The notes under the pieces were generated by a model. It did not search any database. It was given only the letters and a program-made list of their open reading frames with translations, and was not told the origin of the DNA. The position numbers and the translations under genes were made by a program. From the NCBI GenBank assembly GCA_947095945.1, contig CAMUQM010000028.1, positions 1 through 15,065 of the forward strand: a stretch of 15,065 bases of DNA, written 5' to 3'. Source of the DNA: an uncultured Prevotella sp. (lineage in GTDB: Bacteria; Bacteroidota; Bacteroidia; Bacteroidales; Bacteroidaceae). Shown here piece after piece: positions 1-6,500 of this stretch; the first letter of the stretch is position 1, and every line of letters starts with the position of its first letter.

Positions 1-1
1 C

Positions 2-118
2 CTTGTGAAGGCTGATAAGAAATTAAAGAATGGTATGGCACGATTTGCTTTAACTATTCTGCAAGGTCAGAAGAGTATAAGTAAGGTGACGGAATTTAAT
101 ATAAAGACCAGCAAGTAA
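2..118 (+). CDS. C-terminal fragment of an unrecognised protein
   Basis: An open frame enters from the left edge and ends at TAA 116-118, giving 38 residues that end in ...FNIKTSK. The fragment is Lys-rich with alternating hydrophobic residues (ARFALTILQG), which would suit a beta-strand-rich C-terminus, but this is only an impression. I do not recognise the family. A strong intrinsic terminator at 259-300 is in the right orientation to end this transcript, which supports a real gene on this strand. The start and most of the protein lie outside the window, so nothing can be said of its function. Confidence 0.55.
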   Translation, partial: LVKADKKLKNGMARFALTILQGQKSISKVTEFNIKTSK

Positions 119-258
119 GATTGTTGAACTACTATAAGGAGGATATTTAACCGTTATCTTATTGCTCGGAATTAAAAAGAATAGTATTTGATAGAGATTA
201 TAAAGATATTATTGTGTAAGTACTAACTACTGATAACTAAGGCTTTAAATGACGGAAT

Positions 259-300
259 GGGGATGCATCATTGACTGATGCACCCCCTATTTCTTTTTGT
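259..300 (+). terminator. Rho-independent terminator
   Basis: The stem pairs GGGG (259-262) and TGCATCA (264-270), with A263 bulged, against TGATGCA (276-282) and CCCC (283-286) around a 5-base loop TTGAC. It is followed by the T-rich run TATTTCTTTTTG. It probably ends transcription of the left-edge gene that stops at 118. Confidence 0.8.
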
Positions 301-379
301 TCATTTTGGTTATGTTCTTCATCTTAGTTAGCTATTAACGTGTTACTATTATCATTCTATCATATTCTTTCTTCCTATC

Positions 380-445
380 TTCAAGCGACGTGTGGATGCT
401 TAGCACATGTCGTGCTGTTGGTAAACACCAATGGTGTTGGGTACT
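380..445. repeat. 22-bp-period dyad repeat array, copy A
   Basis: Two clear 15-bp dyads of the form ARCAC-N5-GTGYT lie at 402-416 (AGCAC..GTGCT) and 424-438 (AACAC..GTGTT). Their centres, 409 and 431, are exactly 22 bp apart. A half-conserved copy is centred on 387 (right half GTGTG at 390-394). Seven-base linkers separate the dyads. The same family recurs at 8898-9000. Function is unknown; it could be an intergenic repeat family or a phased binding array. Confidence 0.7.
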
Positions 446-573
446 AATTATCTTTCTATATGTTATCTAAGAGGGGATCAACTTGTTGTTAGAAACGAGT
501 TATAACATAGATAATACTTGTACAGAGATACTAAGACTTAAAGGGAAATGGTCGGGAATATCACGGTATTTAC

Positions 574-608
574 GCCCCTCCCTATGGGGGAGGGGACGGG
601 GGAGGGGC
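574..608. other. G-rich hairpin and G-quadruplex candidate after rlpA
   Basis: CCCCTCCC (575-582) can pair with GGGAGGGG at 588-595 or at 600-607; with the second arm, G574-C608 adds a ninth pair. The + strand also carries four G-runs (586-590, 592-595, 598-602, 604-607) with loops of 1, 2 and 1 bases, which matches a G-quadruplex motif. It lies 22 bases past the rlpA stop. On the rlpA-sense strand there is no T-run after the hairpin, so a classical terminator is doubtful for rlpA. On the + strand it is followed by TTTTTATATTTTTC. Confidence 0.6.
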
Positions 609-629
609 TGCTATTGTTTTTATATTTTT

Positions 630-1436
630 CTATTCAAAGAGTCCAGTCACACCCTCCTTGACACGTTTGAAGAAGTTGCTCCAGCTACTACTTGACTCAT
701 TCTTTGGTGTAGTAGATTGTGTGGTTGGCTTATTCTGTTGTACAGTCTGCTGTCTATTGGTCGTTGTTGGAGTCGTGCGAACAGGTGTTGTCTGTGACTT
801 AGCCTTGGCTGCCTGCTGATTAGTAGGAGTAGAAGTCTGCACCTGCTTGTGTGGGTCGGTGTTATTCTCCTTGTTCTCTTTTTCAACCTTCGCCTGCTGT
901 GGAGCTTTTTTGTTGTTTAAGCGTGTATCCACTTTGCGCTCAATCTCCTTTGGTTTATCCTCTTCAACCTTTTCCCATTCAGGGATAAACTCATAGCATA
1001 CGCCTGCGGTACCATATTCGATTTCAGGCATTTCAAGTATTCCCATTGACTCAGATGGGAAAGGTATCTCTGTCTCCTTTCGTACAAGTTCAACCTTAAC
1101 GTAGGCCACACCACTGGCAATAGTACCTAATTCACGTGCAGCAGCATATGACAAGTCAACGACACGTCCACGAACAAATGGGCCACGATCCGTTACGCGG
1201 ACAATGACAGATTTACCATTACGAGGATTCGTAATTTTTAGACGTGTACCAAAGGGAAGTGTGCGGTGTGCACAAGTAAAGGCATTACGGTCGTAACGTT
1301 CGCCATTGCTCATCTTGCGACCGTGTAATCCGTTACTGTAATAAGAAGCTTTACCATCTGACTGTGCTTGTATTGTCAGCGTAAAGATGTTGCATAGCGT
1401 AAATAACGCTATAAGGAGAAGTTTGGTTCTATACAT
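630..1436 (-). CDS. rlpA: RlpA-like septal ring lytic transglycosylase
   Basis: This 268-residue secreted protein should act on peptidoglycan in the periplasm or at the outer membrane. Residues 1-25 form a signal peptide (MYRTKLLLIA, hydrophobic core, then QAQS), with no lipobox cysteine at the cleavage site. Residues 27-118 form the double-psi beta-barrel: GKASYY (28-33), NGERYD (44-49), AHRTLPFGT (56-64), TDRGPF (82-87), GRVVDLS (90-96) and AAARELG. E46, D49, H57 and D83 fit the conserved acidic and histidine residues of the RlpA family. From about residue 165 the tail is Lys-, Gln- and Thr-rich low complexity, ending in WSNFFKRVKEGVTGLF. I see no C-terminal SPOR domain, which longer RlpA proteins use to bind denuded septal glycan. 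It lies downstream of gdhA on the same strand across a 158-base gap with inverted repeats, so it probably has its own transcript. The start is followed directly by the signal peptide. Confidence 0.88.
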   Translation of the reverse strand: MYRTKLLLIALFTLCNIFTLTIQAQSDGKASYYSNGLHGRKMSNGERYDRNAFTCAHRTLPFGTRLKITNPRNGKSVIVRVTDRGPFVRGRVVDLSYAAARELGTIASGVAYVKVELVRKETEIPFPSESMGILEMPEIEYGTAGVCYEFIPEWEKVEEDKPKEIERKVDTRLNNKKAPQQAKVEKENKENNTDPHKQVQTSTPTNQQAAKAKSQTTPVRTTPTTTNRQQTVQQNKPTTQSTTPKNESSSSWSNFFKRVKEGVTGLFE

Positions 1437-1477
1437 ATTTATTATTTAATATCGCCAGCCTTCTCTTTATAAGAGCT

Positions 1478-1542
1478 AAGGTTGGTTCTATAAATTACCT
1501 AAAAGAGTAAAACCATTAAAGATAATTTATAGAACAAACCTT
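1478..1542. repeat. 22-nt near-perfect inverted repeat between rlpA and gdhA
   Basis: Arms 1478-1499 and 1521-1542 are reverse complements at 20 of 22 positions, around a 21-base loop. The core shared by the arms is GGTT(G/T)GTTCTATAAATTA. It lies downstream of gdhA and upstream of rlpA on the - strand. It could act as a transcript 3' end, an mRNA stem in the rlpA leader, or be a small dispersed repeat. Confidence 0.7.
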
Positions 1543-1543
1543 T

Positions 1544-1577
1544 ATCCCCTCCCTGCTTTGTAGAGCAGGAGAGGGAT
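1544..1577 (-). terminator. Possible gdhA terminator hairpin
   Basis: ATCCCCTCCCTGCT (1544-1557) pairs with AGCAGGAGAGGGAT (1564-1577) around a 6-base loop, at 11 of 14 positions plus wobble. It starts 17 bases after the gdhA stop. On the - strand the stem is followed by AAAGGTTTGTTC rather than a clean T-run, so termination is plausible but not certain. Its CCCCTCCC arm resembles that of the hairpin at 574-608. Confidence 0.45.
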
Positions 1578-1594
1578 TAGAAAGACTGGTCTAT

Positions 1595-2932
1595 TTATAC
1601 GACACCCTGTGCAAGCATAGCCTTCGCTACCTTCATGAAGCCTGCAATATTGGCGCCCTTAATATAATCGATGTAACCATCAGCCTGCTTGCCATACTTC
1701 ACGCACTGCTCATGGATAGAACTCATGATGTAATGGAGCTTCTGATCAACCTCTTCTGGACTCCATGAGAGACGGAGAGAGTTCTGTGACATTTCGAGAC
1801 CTGATGTAGCAACACCACCAGCGTTAACAGCCTTGCCAGGAGCGAAGAGCTGCTTAGCCTCAGTGAACTTTTCAGCAGCCTCGGCAGTACAACCCATGTT
1901 TGAAACCTCAGCTACGCACAATGGCTTGTAAGCAAGAATCTTGTCTGCATCCTCACCATTAAGCTCGTTCTGAGTAGCACATGGCAAATAGATGTCTGCC
2001 TTCTGCTCCCATGGTTTACGACCCTTGAAGAACTGTGCACCAGGATATTTCTCTGCGTATGGCTCACAAACGTCATTACCACTGTTACGGAGTTCGAGCA
2101 TGTACTCAATCTTCTCACCGCTGATACCGTCTGGGTCATAGATATAACCGTCAGGACCACTCAATGTGATAACCTTTGCACCGAGTTCGGTAGCTTTCTT
2201 AGCAGCACCCCATGCAACGTTACCGAAGCCTGAGAGAGCAACAGTCTTACCCTTGATATCAAGACCGTGGGTCTCCATCATCTGGTGAACGAAGTAGAGC
2301 GCACCATAACCAGTAGCCTCTGGACGGAGGATTGAGCCACCCCATTCTCTGCCCTTACCAGTGAGCATACCTTGGAACTGGTGAGTCAGCTTGCGATACT
2401 GACCAAAGAGATAACCAATTTCACGACCACCAACACCGATGTCACCTGCTGGAACATCCTCATCAGGACCGATGTGGCGATACAACTCGTTCATGAAAGC
2501 CTGGCAGAAACGCATGATTTCAGCATCACTCTTACCACGTGGAGAGAAGTCTGAACCACCCTTACCACCACCCATAGGCAATGTGGTGAGTGCATTCTTG
2601 AATGTTTGCTCGAAGCCAAGGAACTTCAGAATGCTGAGGTTTACTGATGCGTGGAAACGCAGACCACCCTTGTAAGGACCAATAGCACCATTAAACTGCA
2701 CGCGGTAACCAATGTTTACCTGAACCTTACCCTGATCATCAACCCAAGGTACGCGGAATGTGATAACACGCTCAGGCTCAACAATACGCTCAATAATACT
2801 TGCGCGCTCAAACTCTGGGTGCTGATTGTAAACATCCTTTACAGACATGAGCACTTCGTGTACTGCCTGCAAATACTCTGATTCACCTGGATGCTTCTGC
2901 TCCAGTGCTTGCATGATTTTTTCGACTTCCAT
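1595..2932 (-). CDS. gdhA: Glutamate dehydrogenase (NADP-type, hexameric)
   Basis: This cytoplasmic enzyme interconverts 2-oxoglutarate plus ammonia and glutamate. At 445 residues it has the usual length of the small hexameric family. The dimerisation domain holds the substrate-site motifs GPYKGGLRFH (85-94) and PMGGGKGG (119-126, catalytic-site Lys K124). PAGDIGVGGREIG (161-173) carries the catalytic Asp D164. The dinucleotide domain begins around 203 with RPEATGYG and has the Rossmann loop VALSGFGNVA (231-240). NAGGVATSGLEMSQN lies near the C-terminus. Overall similarity to enterobacterial-type GdhA suggests NADP(H) and ammonia assimilation, but cofactor preference is inferred from family resemblance. 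The start MEVEKI is supported by a well-placed Bacteroidetes promoter at 2992-3023, giving a leader of about 50 bases. It is divergent from the gene at 3190. Confidence 0.95.
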   Translation of the reverse strand: MEVEKIMQALEQKHPGESEYLQAVHEVLMSVKDVYNQHPEFERASIIERIVEPERVITFRVPWVDDQGKVQVNIGYRVQFNGAIGPYKGGLRFHASVNLSILKFLGFEQTFKNALTTLPMGGGKGGSDFSPRGKSDAEIMRFCQAFMNELYRHIGPDEDVPAGDIGVGGREIGYLFGQYRKLTHQFQGMLTGKGREWGGSILRPEATGYGALYFVHQMMETHGLDIKGKTVALSGFGNVAWGAAKKATELGAKVITLSGPDGYIYDPDGISGEKIEYMLELRNSGNDVCEPYAEKYPGAQFFKGRKPWEQKADIYLPCATQNELNGEDADKILAYKPLCVAEVSNMGCTAEAAEKFTEAKQLFAPGKAVNAGGVATSGLEMSQNSLRLSWSPEEVDQKLHYIMSSIHEQCVKYGKQADGYIDYIKGANIAGFMKVAKAMLAQGVV

Positions 2933-2991
2933 AGTAAATTGACTTTTATTTGTTTACGTTAGATAGTATCATTCAGTTCAGAATGGTACGG

Positions 2992-3023
2992 CAAATATAT
3001 TCAAATTCTATCAAAAGTCCAAA
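2992..3023 (-). promoter_or_regulatory. gdhA promoter, Bacteroidetes type
   Basis: Read on the - strand, TTTG (3020-3023) is followed after exactly 20 bases by TATATTTG (2992-2999). This matches the known Bacteroidetes consensus (TTTG near -33, TAnnTTTG near -7). It predicts a transcript start near 2985, about 50 bases before the gdhA ATG. Confidence 0.75.
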
Positions 3024-3160
3024 TGAAAATCAATTTTTTTTCTTTTTTTTCTTTCTTTTTGAAAGCTGCTTTGGTCGCAAAAGATGGTCACCAGTTTGCA
3101 AAGTAATAAAAAATATATTATTTAAGTTGCGAAAAGATAGGTTGACTTATATTTATTTTG

Positions 3161-3168
3161 TATTTTTG
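3161..3168 (+). promoter_or_regulatory. Candidate -7 element for the receiver-PPDK gene
   Basis: TATTTTTG fits TAnnTTTG and lies 21 bases before the chosen ATG at 3190, implying a very short leader. The nearest upstream TTG (3142-3144) is 16 bases away, which is short of the usual spacing. The call is therefore weak. Confidence 0.35.
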
Positions 3169-3189
3169 TCCAATATTAAGTTTTTGGTT

Positions 3190-6100
3190 ATGAGCGAGCA
3201 AGTTCCTGCACAATGGGGTAATTTTTACCTAAAAGACGTTAGTTTCGTCAATCTGATGATGCGACGAATTTACAATGTTTTGATTGTAGCAAATCCATAT
3301 GATGCCTTCATGTTGGAGGACGATGGACGTGTGGAAGAGAAAATCTACAATGAGTATATGGAATTAGGTCTGCGTTATCCGCCAACCTTTACACAGGTTT
3401 CTACAACGGAAGAAGCCTCTAAGGTGCTTAATACGGTAGATATTGACCTTGTTATCTGTATGCCGGGTAATGCTGATAACGATGCTTTTGATGTTGCGAG
3501 AGCTGTAAAGACAGAGTTTCCAGATATTCACTGTGTGGTATTGACGCCCTTCTCTCATGGTATCACAAAACGCATACAACACGAGGATCTAAGCATCTTT
3601 GATTATGTATTCTGTTGGTTGGGAAATACCAACCTCATCCTCTCTATCATTAAACTGATGGAGGATAAGATGAATATAGACAATGATATCCATGAAGTTG
3701 GTGTACAGATGATATTGCTTGTTGAAGACTCCATCCGTTTTTATTCGTCTATTCTACCTAATTTATATAGCTATATTCTAACGCAAAGTCAGAATTTTGC
3801 CACAGAAGCCTTGACCCGGCACGATGCCTCCTTGCGTCAGCGTGGACGACCAAAGGTGGTTTTGGCACGTACATACGAGGAAGCATGGGAAATCTATCAA
3901 CGCTATAAGGACAACTGTTTGGGCGTTATCTCTGATGTGAGGTTCCCTATTAATAATGTTAAAGAGAAGGAGCGAACTGCGACAGAAGGGAACATTCCTG
4001 TTGTTGAGAAAGACCCAGAGGCTGGATTTAAACTGCTTCGTGCCATACGAAAAGAGGACGAATACCTCCCATTGATTATCGAAAGTTCAGAGAGTGAGAA
4101 CCGAGAGAAGGCTGAGGCAGAGGGATTCCGTTTTGTCGATAAGAACTCAAAGAAGATGAGCGTTGACCTTCGTCACTTGCTTGAAGAACACATGGGCTTC
4201 GGGGACTTTATCTTCCGTGATCCAAAGACACGTAAGGAGGTGATGCGTATTCGTAGTTTGAAGGAGTTACAGGATAACATCTTTACTATCCCACGTGACT
4301 CCATTCTATATCATATCTCCCGTAACCACATGAGTCGTTGGCTCTCAGCACGTGCCATCTTTCCTGTGTCTTCTTTCCTGAAAGGCATCACTTGGCATAA
4401 ACTGCAAGATGTGGAAATTCACCGACAGATTATCTTTGATGCTATTGTTGCCTATCGACGGATGCGCAATGTGGGTGTTGTCGCCTTGTTCGATAGACGG
4501 AAGTTCGACCGCTATGCCCACTTCGCACGTATTGGTGACGGTTCATTAGGTGGTAAGGGACGTGGTTTGGCTTTTCTCGACAATGTTATCAAGCGTCACC
4601 CCGACTTCAATAGCTTCCCGAATGCTAAGGTACAGATACCGAAGACGGTTGTTCTTTGTACGGATGTCTTCGATAGTTTTATGGAGCAGAACAATCTTTA
4701 TCAGATTGCTTTGAGTGATGCGAGCGATGAAGAGATACTCCATGCCTTTCTTCGTGCTCAGTTGCCAGATGAGTATATAGGTGATTTCTTCACCTTCTTT
4801 GAGGCAACACGCTCACCGATAGCCGTTCGTTCCAGTTCGTTATTGGAAGACAGTCATTACCAACCTTTCGCAGGAATCTATTCTACTTATATGATTCCTT
4901 ATCTCGAAGATAAGTATGAAATGCTGCGTATGTTGGCTTGTGCTATCAAGGCTGTCTATGCCTCGGTTTATTATCGTGACTCTAAGGCTTATATGACAGC
5001 TACAAGTAATGTCATTGATCAGGAGAAGATGGCGGTTATCTTGCAGCAGGTAGTTGGCAAGGAGTATGGCAATCATTTCTATCCGAATATCTCTGGCGTT
5101 CTTCGCTCTCTCAACTATTACCCTATAGGAGAAGAGAAAGCAGAGGAGGGTATAGCCTCTTTGGCATTGGGATTGGGTAAGTATATTGTCGATGGTGGGC
5201 AGACCTTGCGTGTTTGTCCGTTCCATCCGAATCAAGTCTTGCAGATGAGCGAAATGGAGATAGCCTTGCGTGAGACCCAGACCCAGTTCTATGCACTTGA
5301 TATGAAGCATATCAGTGAAGATTTCAAGGTGGACGATGGCTTTAATATCCTCAAACTACGTGTGAAAGATGCTGAGGCTGATGGCAGTCTACAATATATC
5401 GCCTCCACTTACTCACCCGAAGACCAAGCTATTTACGATGGGCTCTACGAGGGAGGACGAAAGGTTATTTCTTTCTGTGGCATACTCCAACAGAATGTTT
5501 TCCCATTGCCCGAGCTATTGCAAATGGCTATGACTTATGGTGCTAATGCAATGCGTCGTCCAGTGGAGATAGAGTTTGCGGTTAATCTGAATAGTGACCG
5601 TACGGGCGAACTATATCTCTTGCAGATTCGTCCCATCGTTGACTCAAAACAGATGTTAGACGAAGATCTCACGGAAATATCCGATGAACAATGTTTGTTG
5701 CGGAGTCATAACTCTTTGGGACATGGCGTATCAGATGACGTGGAAGATGTTGTATATGTAAAGACCGACAGTTCTTTTACGGCATCCAATAACCTTGCCA
5801 TCGCTGACGAGATAGAACGGATAAATCGCAAATTCCTTGATGCTGAAAAGAACTATGTGCTTATTGGTCCTGGTCGTTGGGGTTCAAGCGACCCATGGTT
5901 AGGTATTCCTGTGAAGTGGCCACACATCTCGGCAGCCCGTGTCATTGTCGAAGAAGGACTTGAACATTATCGAGTTGACCCGAGTCAGGGAACACACTTC
6001 TTCCAGAATCTCACCTCTTTCGGTGTAGGCTATTTCACGATTAATCCTTATAAGGAAGACGGATTCTATCAGCGAAGTGTACTTGATGCCCTGCCAGCTG

Positions 6101-6213
6101 TGGAAGAAACAAAATGGGTACGCCACGTTCGTTTCCCGAAACCATTGAAGATTATGATGGATGGTAAGAAACAAGAAGCCCTTATCATGCTTCCTCAAGA
6201 GGAAAAGGAATAG
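3190..6213 (+). CDS. Tandem receiver-PEP synthase/PPDK-like ATP-binding protein
   Basis: Large cytoplasmic protein of 1007 residues, counted from MSEQVPAQWG. The frame is open back to 2950, but that extension is a poly-Phe stretch encoded by a T-tract across the gdhA promoter, so I reject it. Residues 27-160 look like a degenerate receiver domain with no Asp at the acceptor position. Residues 173-335 look like a second receiver that keeps the key residues: E179-D180, acceptor D249 in ISDVRFP, S299/S300 and K318; it has an insert of about 40 residues after the first helix. Residues 448-818 match the PPDK N-terminal nucleotide-binding domain: SLGGKGRGL (452-460), AVRSSSLLEDS (545-555), FAGIYSTYM (560-568), EIEFAVN (793-799) and LQIRPI (811-816). 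Residues 890-985 form a further conserved block (GPGRWGSSDPWLG). No phosphohistidine motif or PEP-binding barrel follows, so full PEP synthase activity is unlikely. Role unknown; a regulated phosphotransfer or ATP-sensing protein is one possibility. Confidence 0.85.
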   Translation: MSEQVPAQWGNFYLKDVSFVNLMMRRIYNVLIVANPYDAFMLEDDGRVEEKIYNEYMELGLRYPPTFTQVSTTEEASKVLNTVDIDLVICMPGNADNDAFDVARAVKTEFPDIHCVVLTPFSHGITKRIQHEDLSIFDYVFCWLGNTNLILSIIKLMEDKMNIDNDIHEVGVQMILLVEDSIRFYSSILPNLYSYILTQSQNFATEALTRHDASLRQRGRPKVVLARTYEEAWEIYQRYKDNCLGVISDVRFPINNVKEKERTATEGNIPVVEKDPEAGFKLLRAIRKEDEYLPLIIESSESENREKAEAEGFRFVDKNSKKMSVDLRHLLEEHMGFGDFIFRDPKTRKEVMRIRSLKELQDNIFTIPRDSILYHISRNHMSRWLSARAIFPVSSFLKGITWHKLQDVEIHRQIIFDAIVAYRRMRNVGVVALFDRRKFDRYAHFARIGDGSLGGKGRGLAFLDNVIKRHPDFNSFPNAKVQIPKTVVLCTDVFDSFMEQNNLYQIALSDASDEEILHAFLRAQLPDEYIGDFFTFFEATRSPIAVRSSSLLEDSHYQPFAGIYSTYMIPYLEDKYEMLRMLACAIKAVYASVYYRDSKAYMTATSNVIDQEKMAVILQQVVGKEYGNHFYPNISGVLRSLNYYPIGEEKAEEGIASLALGLGKYIVDGGQTLRVCPFHPNQVLQMSEMEIALRETQTQFYALDMKHISEDFKVDDGFNILKLRVKDAEADGSLQYIASTYSPEDQAIYDGLYEGGRKVISFCGILQQNVFPLPELLQMAMTYGANAMRRPVEIEFAVNLNSDRTGELYLLQIRPIVDSKQMLDEDLTEISDEQCLLRSHNSLGHGVSDDVEDVVYVKTDSSFTASNNLAIADEIERINRKFLDAEKNYVLIGPGRWGSSDPWLGIPVKWPHISAARVIVEEGLEHYRVDPSQGTHFFQNLTSFGVGYFTINPYKEDGFYQRSVLDALPAVEETKWVRHVRFPKPLKIMMDGKKQEALIMLPQEEKE

Positions 6214-6249
6214 ACATCATCTCTAAGAAAGGGTGTGATTCTATAAAAG

Positions 6250-6292
6250 TAAAGCCATCATCTACGGCAATAGACTGTTGATGATGGCTTTA
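6250..6292. terminator. Bidirectional terminator between convergent genes
   Basis: AAAGCCATCATC (6251-6262) and GATGATGGCTTT (6280-6291) pair perfectly over 12 bp, extended by T6250-A6292, around a 17-base loop. A-rich sequence flanks the left arm and T-rich the right, so it can work on both strands. It serves the receiver-PPDK gene (stop 6213) and probably the operon ending at 6501. Confidence 0.85.
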
Positions 6293-6375
6293 TTGTTAGT
6301 GGATAAAAGATATAGAGAAGAACTTCACTACTCCTTTAATCCTCCTATATTTATCTAATTTTTTGATTGTTCTCA

Positions 6376-6460
6376 AATTATTTTCATGAAAAGAAATATT
6401 TATTGTCGTGAAGAAAAATATTTTCTTTCATGAAAATAATTCTTTTTTATCATGAAAAGA
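6376..6460. repeat. 22-bp-period CATGAAAA dyad array with long inverted repeat
   Basis: Four 12-bp dyads lie exactly 22 bp apart: TTTTCATGAAAA (6381-6392, a perfect palindrome), TTGTCGTGAAGA (6403-6414), CTTTCATGAAAA (6425-6436) and TTATCATGAAAA (6447-6458). The first two 10-base linkers carry AATATTT midway, on a half-period of 11. The same stretch forms a 26-nt inverted repeat, 6376-6401 against 6416-6441, matching at 24 of 26 positions with a 14-base loop. It lies downstream of both convergent genes, so a promoter operator is unlikely. Confidence 0.7.
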
Positions 6461-6500
6461 ACTCAGAACTGTTTGTATTTGGAGTTAAGACGGAGCGCTT

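Larger units (their letters stand above)
119..629. other. 511-base gap between the left-edge gene and rlpA
   Basis: No convincing gene lies here. The stretch holds an intrinsic terminator (259-300), a 22-bp-period dyad repeat array (380-445) and a G-rich hairpin/quadruplex candidate (574-608). A 70-codon open frame at 483-695 runs through the G-rich element and into the antisense strand of rlpA, so I treat it as spurious. I see nothing in 119-258 or 446-570. Confidence 0.6.

Noticed and set aside
380..445. Possible CRISPR-like array
   Set aside because: The units are contiguous imperfect dyads with 7-base linkers, not conserved repeats with unique spacers of about 30 bases; no cas genes are present.
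483..695. 70-codon open frame on the + strand
   Set aside because: It runs through the G-rich hairpin, giving an Arg/Gly-repeat peptide, and then antisense to the 3' end of rlpA; no family resemblance.
3034..3060. T-tract as a terminator
   Set aside because: No GC-rich stem precedes it and it lies between two divergent starts, so no transcript should end there.
3095..3126. TTTG followed after 20 bases by TATTTAAG as a promoter for the gene at 3190
   Set aside because: The downstream box mismatches TAnnTTTG at two of its fixed bases; the element at 3161-3168 fits better, though still weakly.
4840..5310. 156-codon antisense open frame within the receiver-PPDK gene
   Set aside because: It is fully antisense to a clearly coding region with conserved PPDK motifs, and it shows no recognisable domain.
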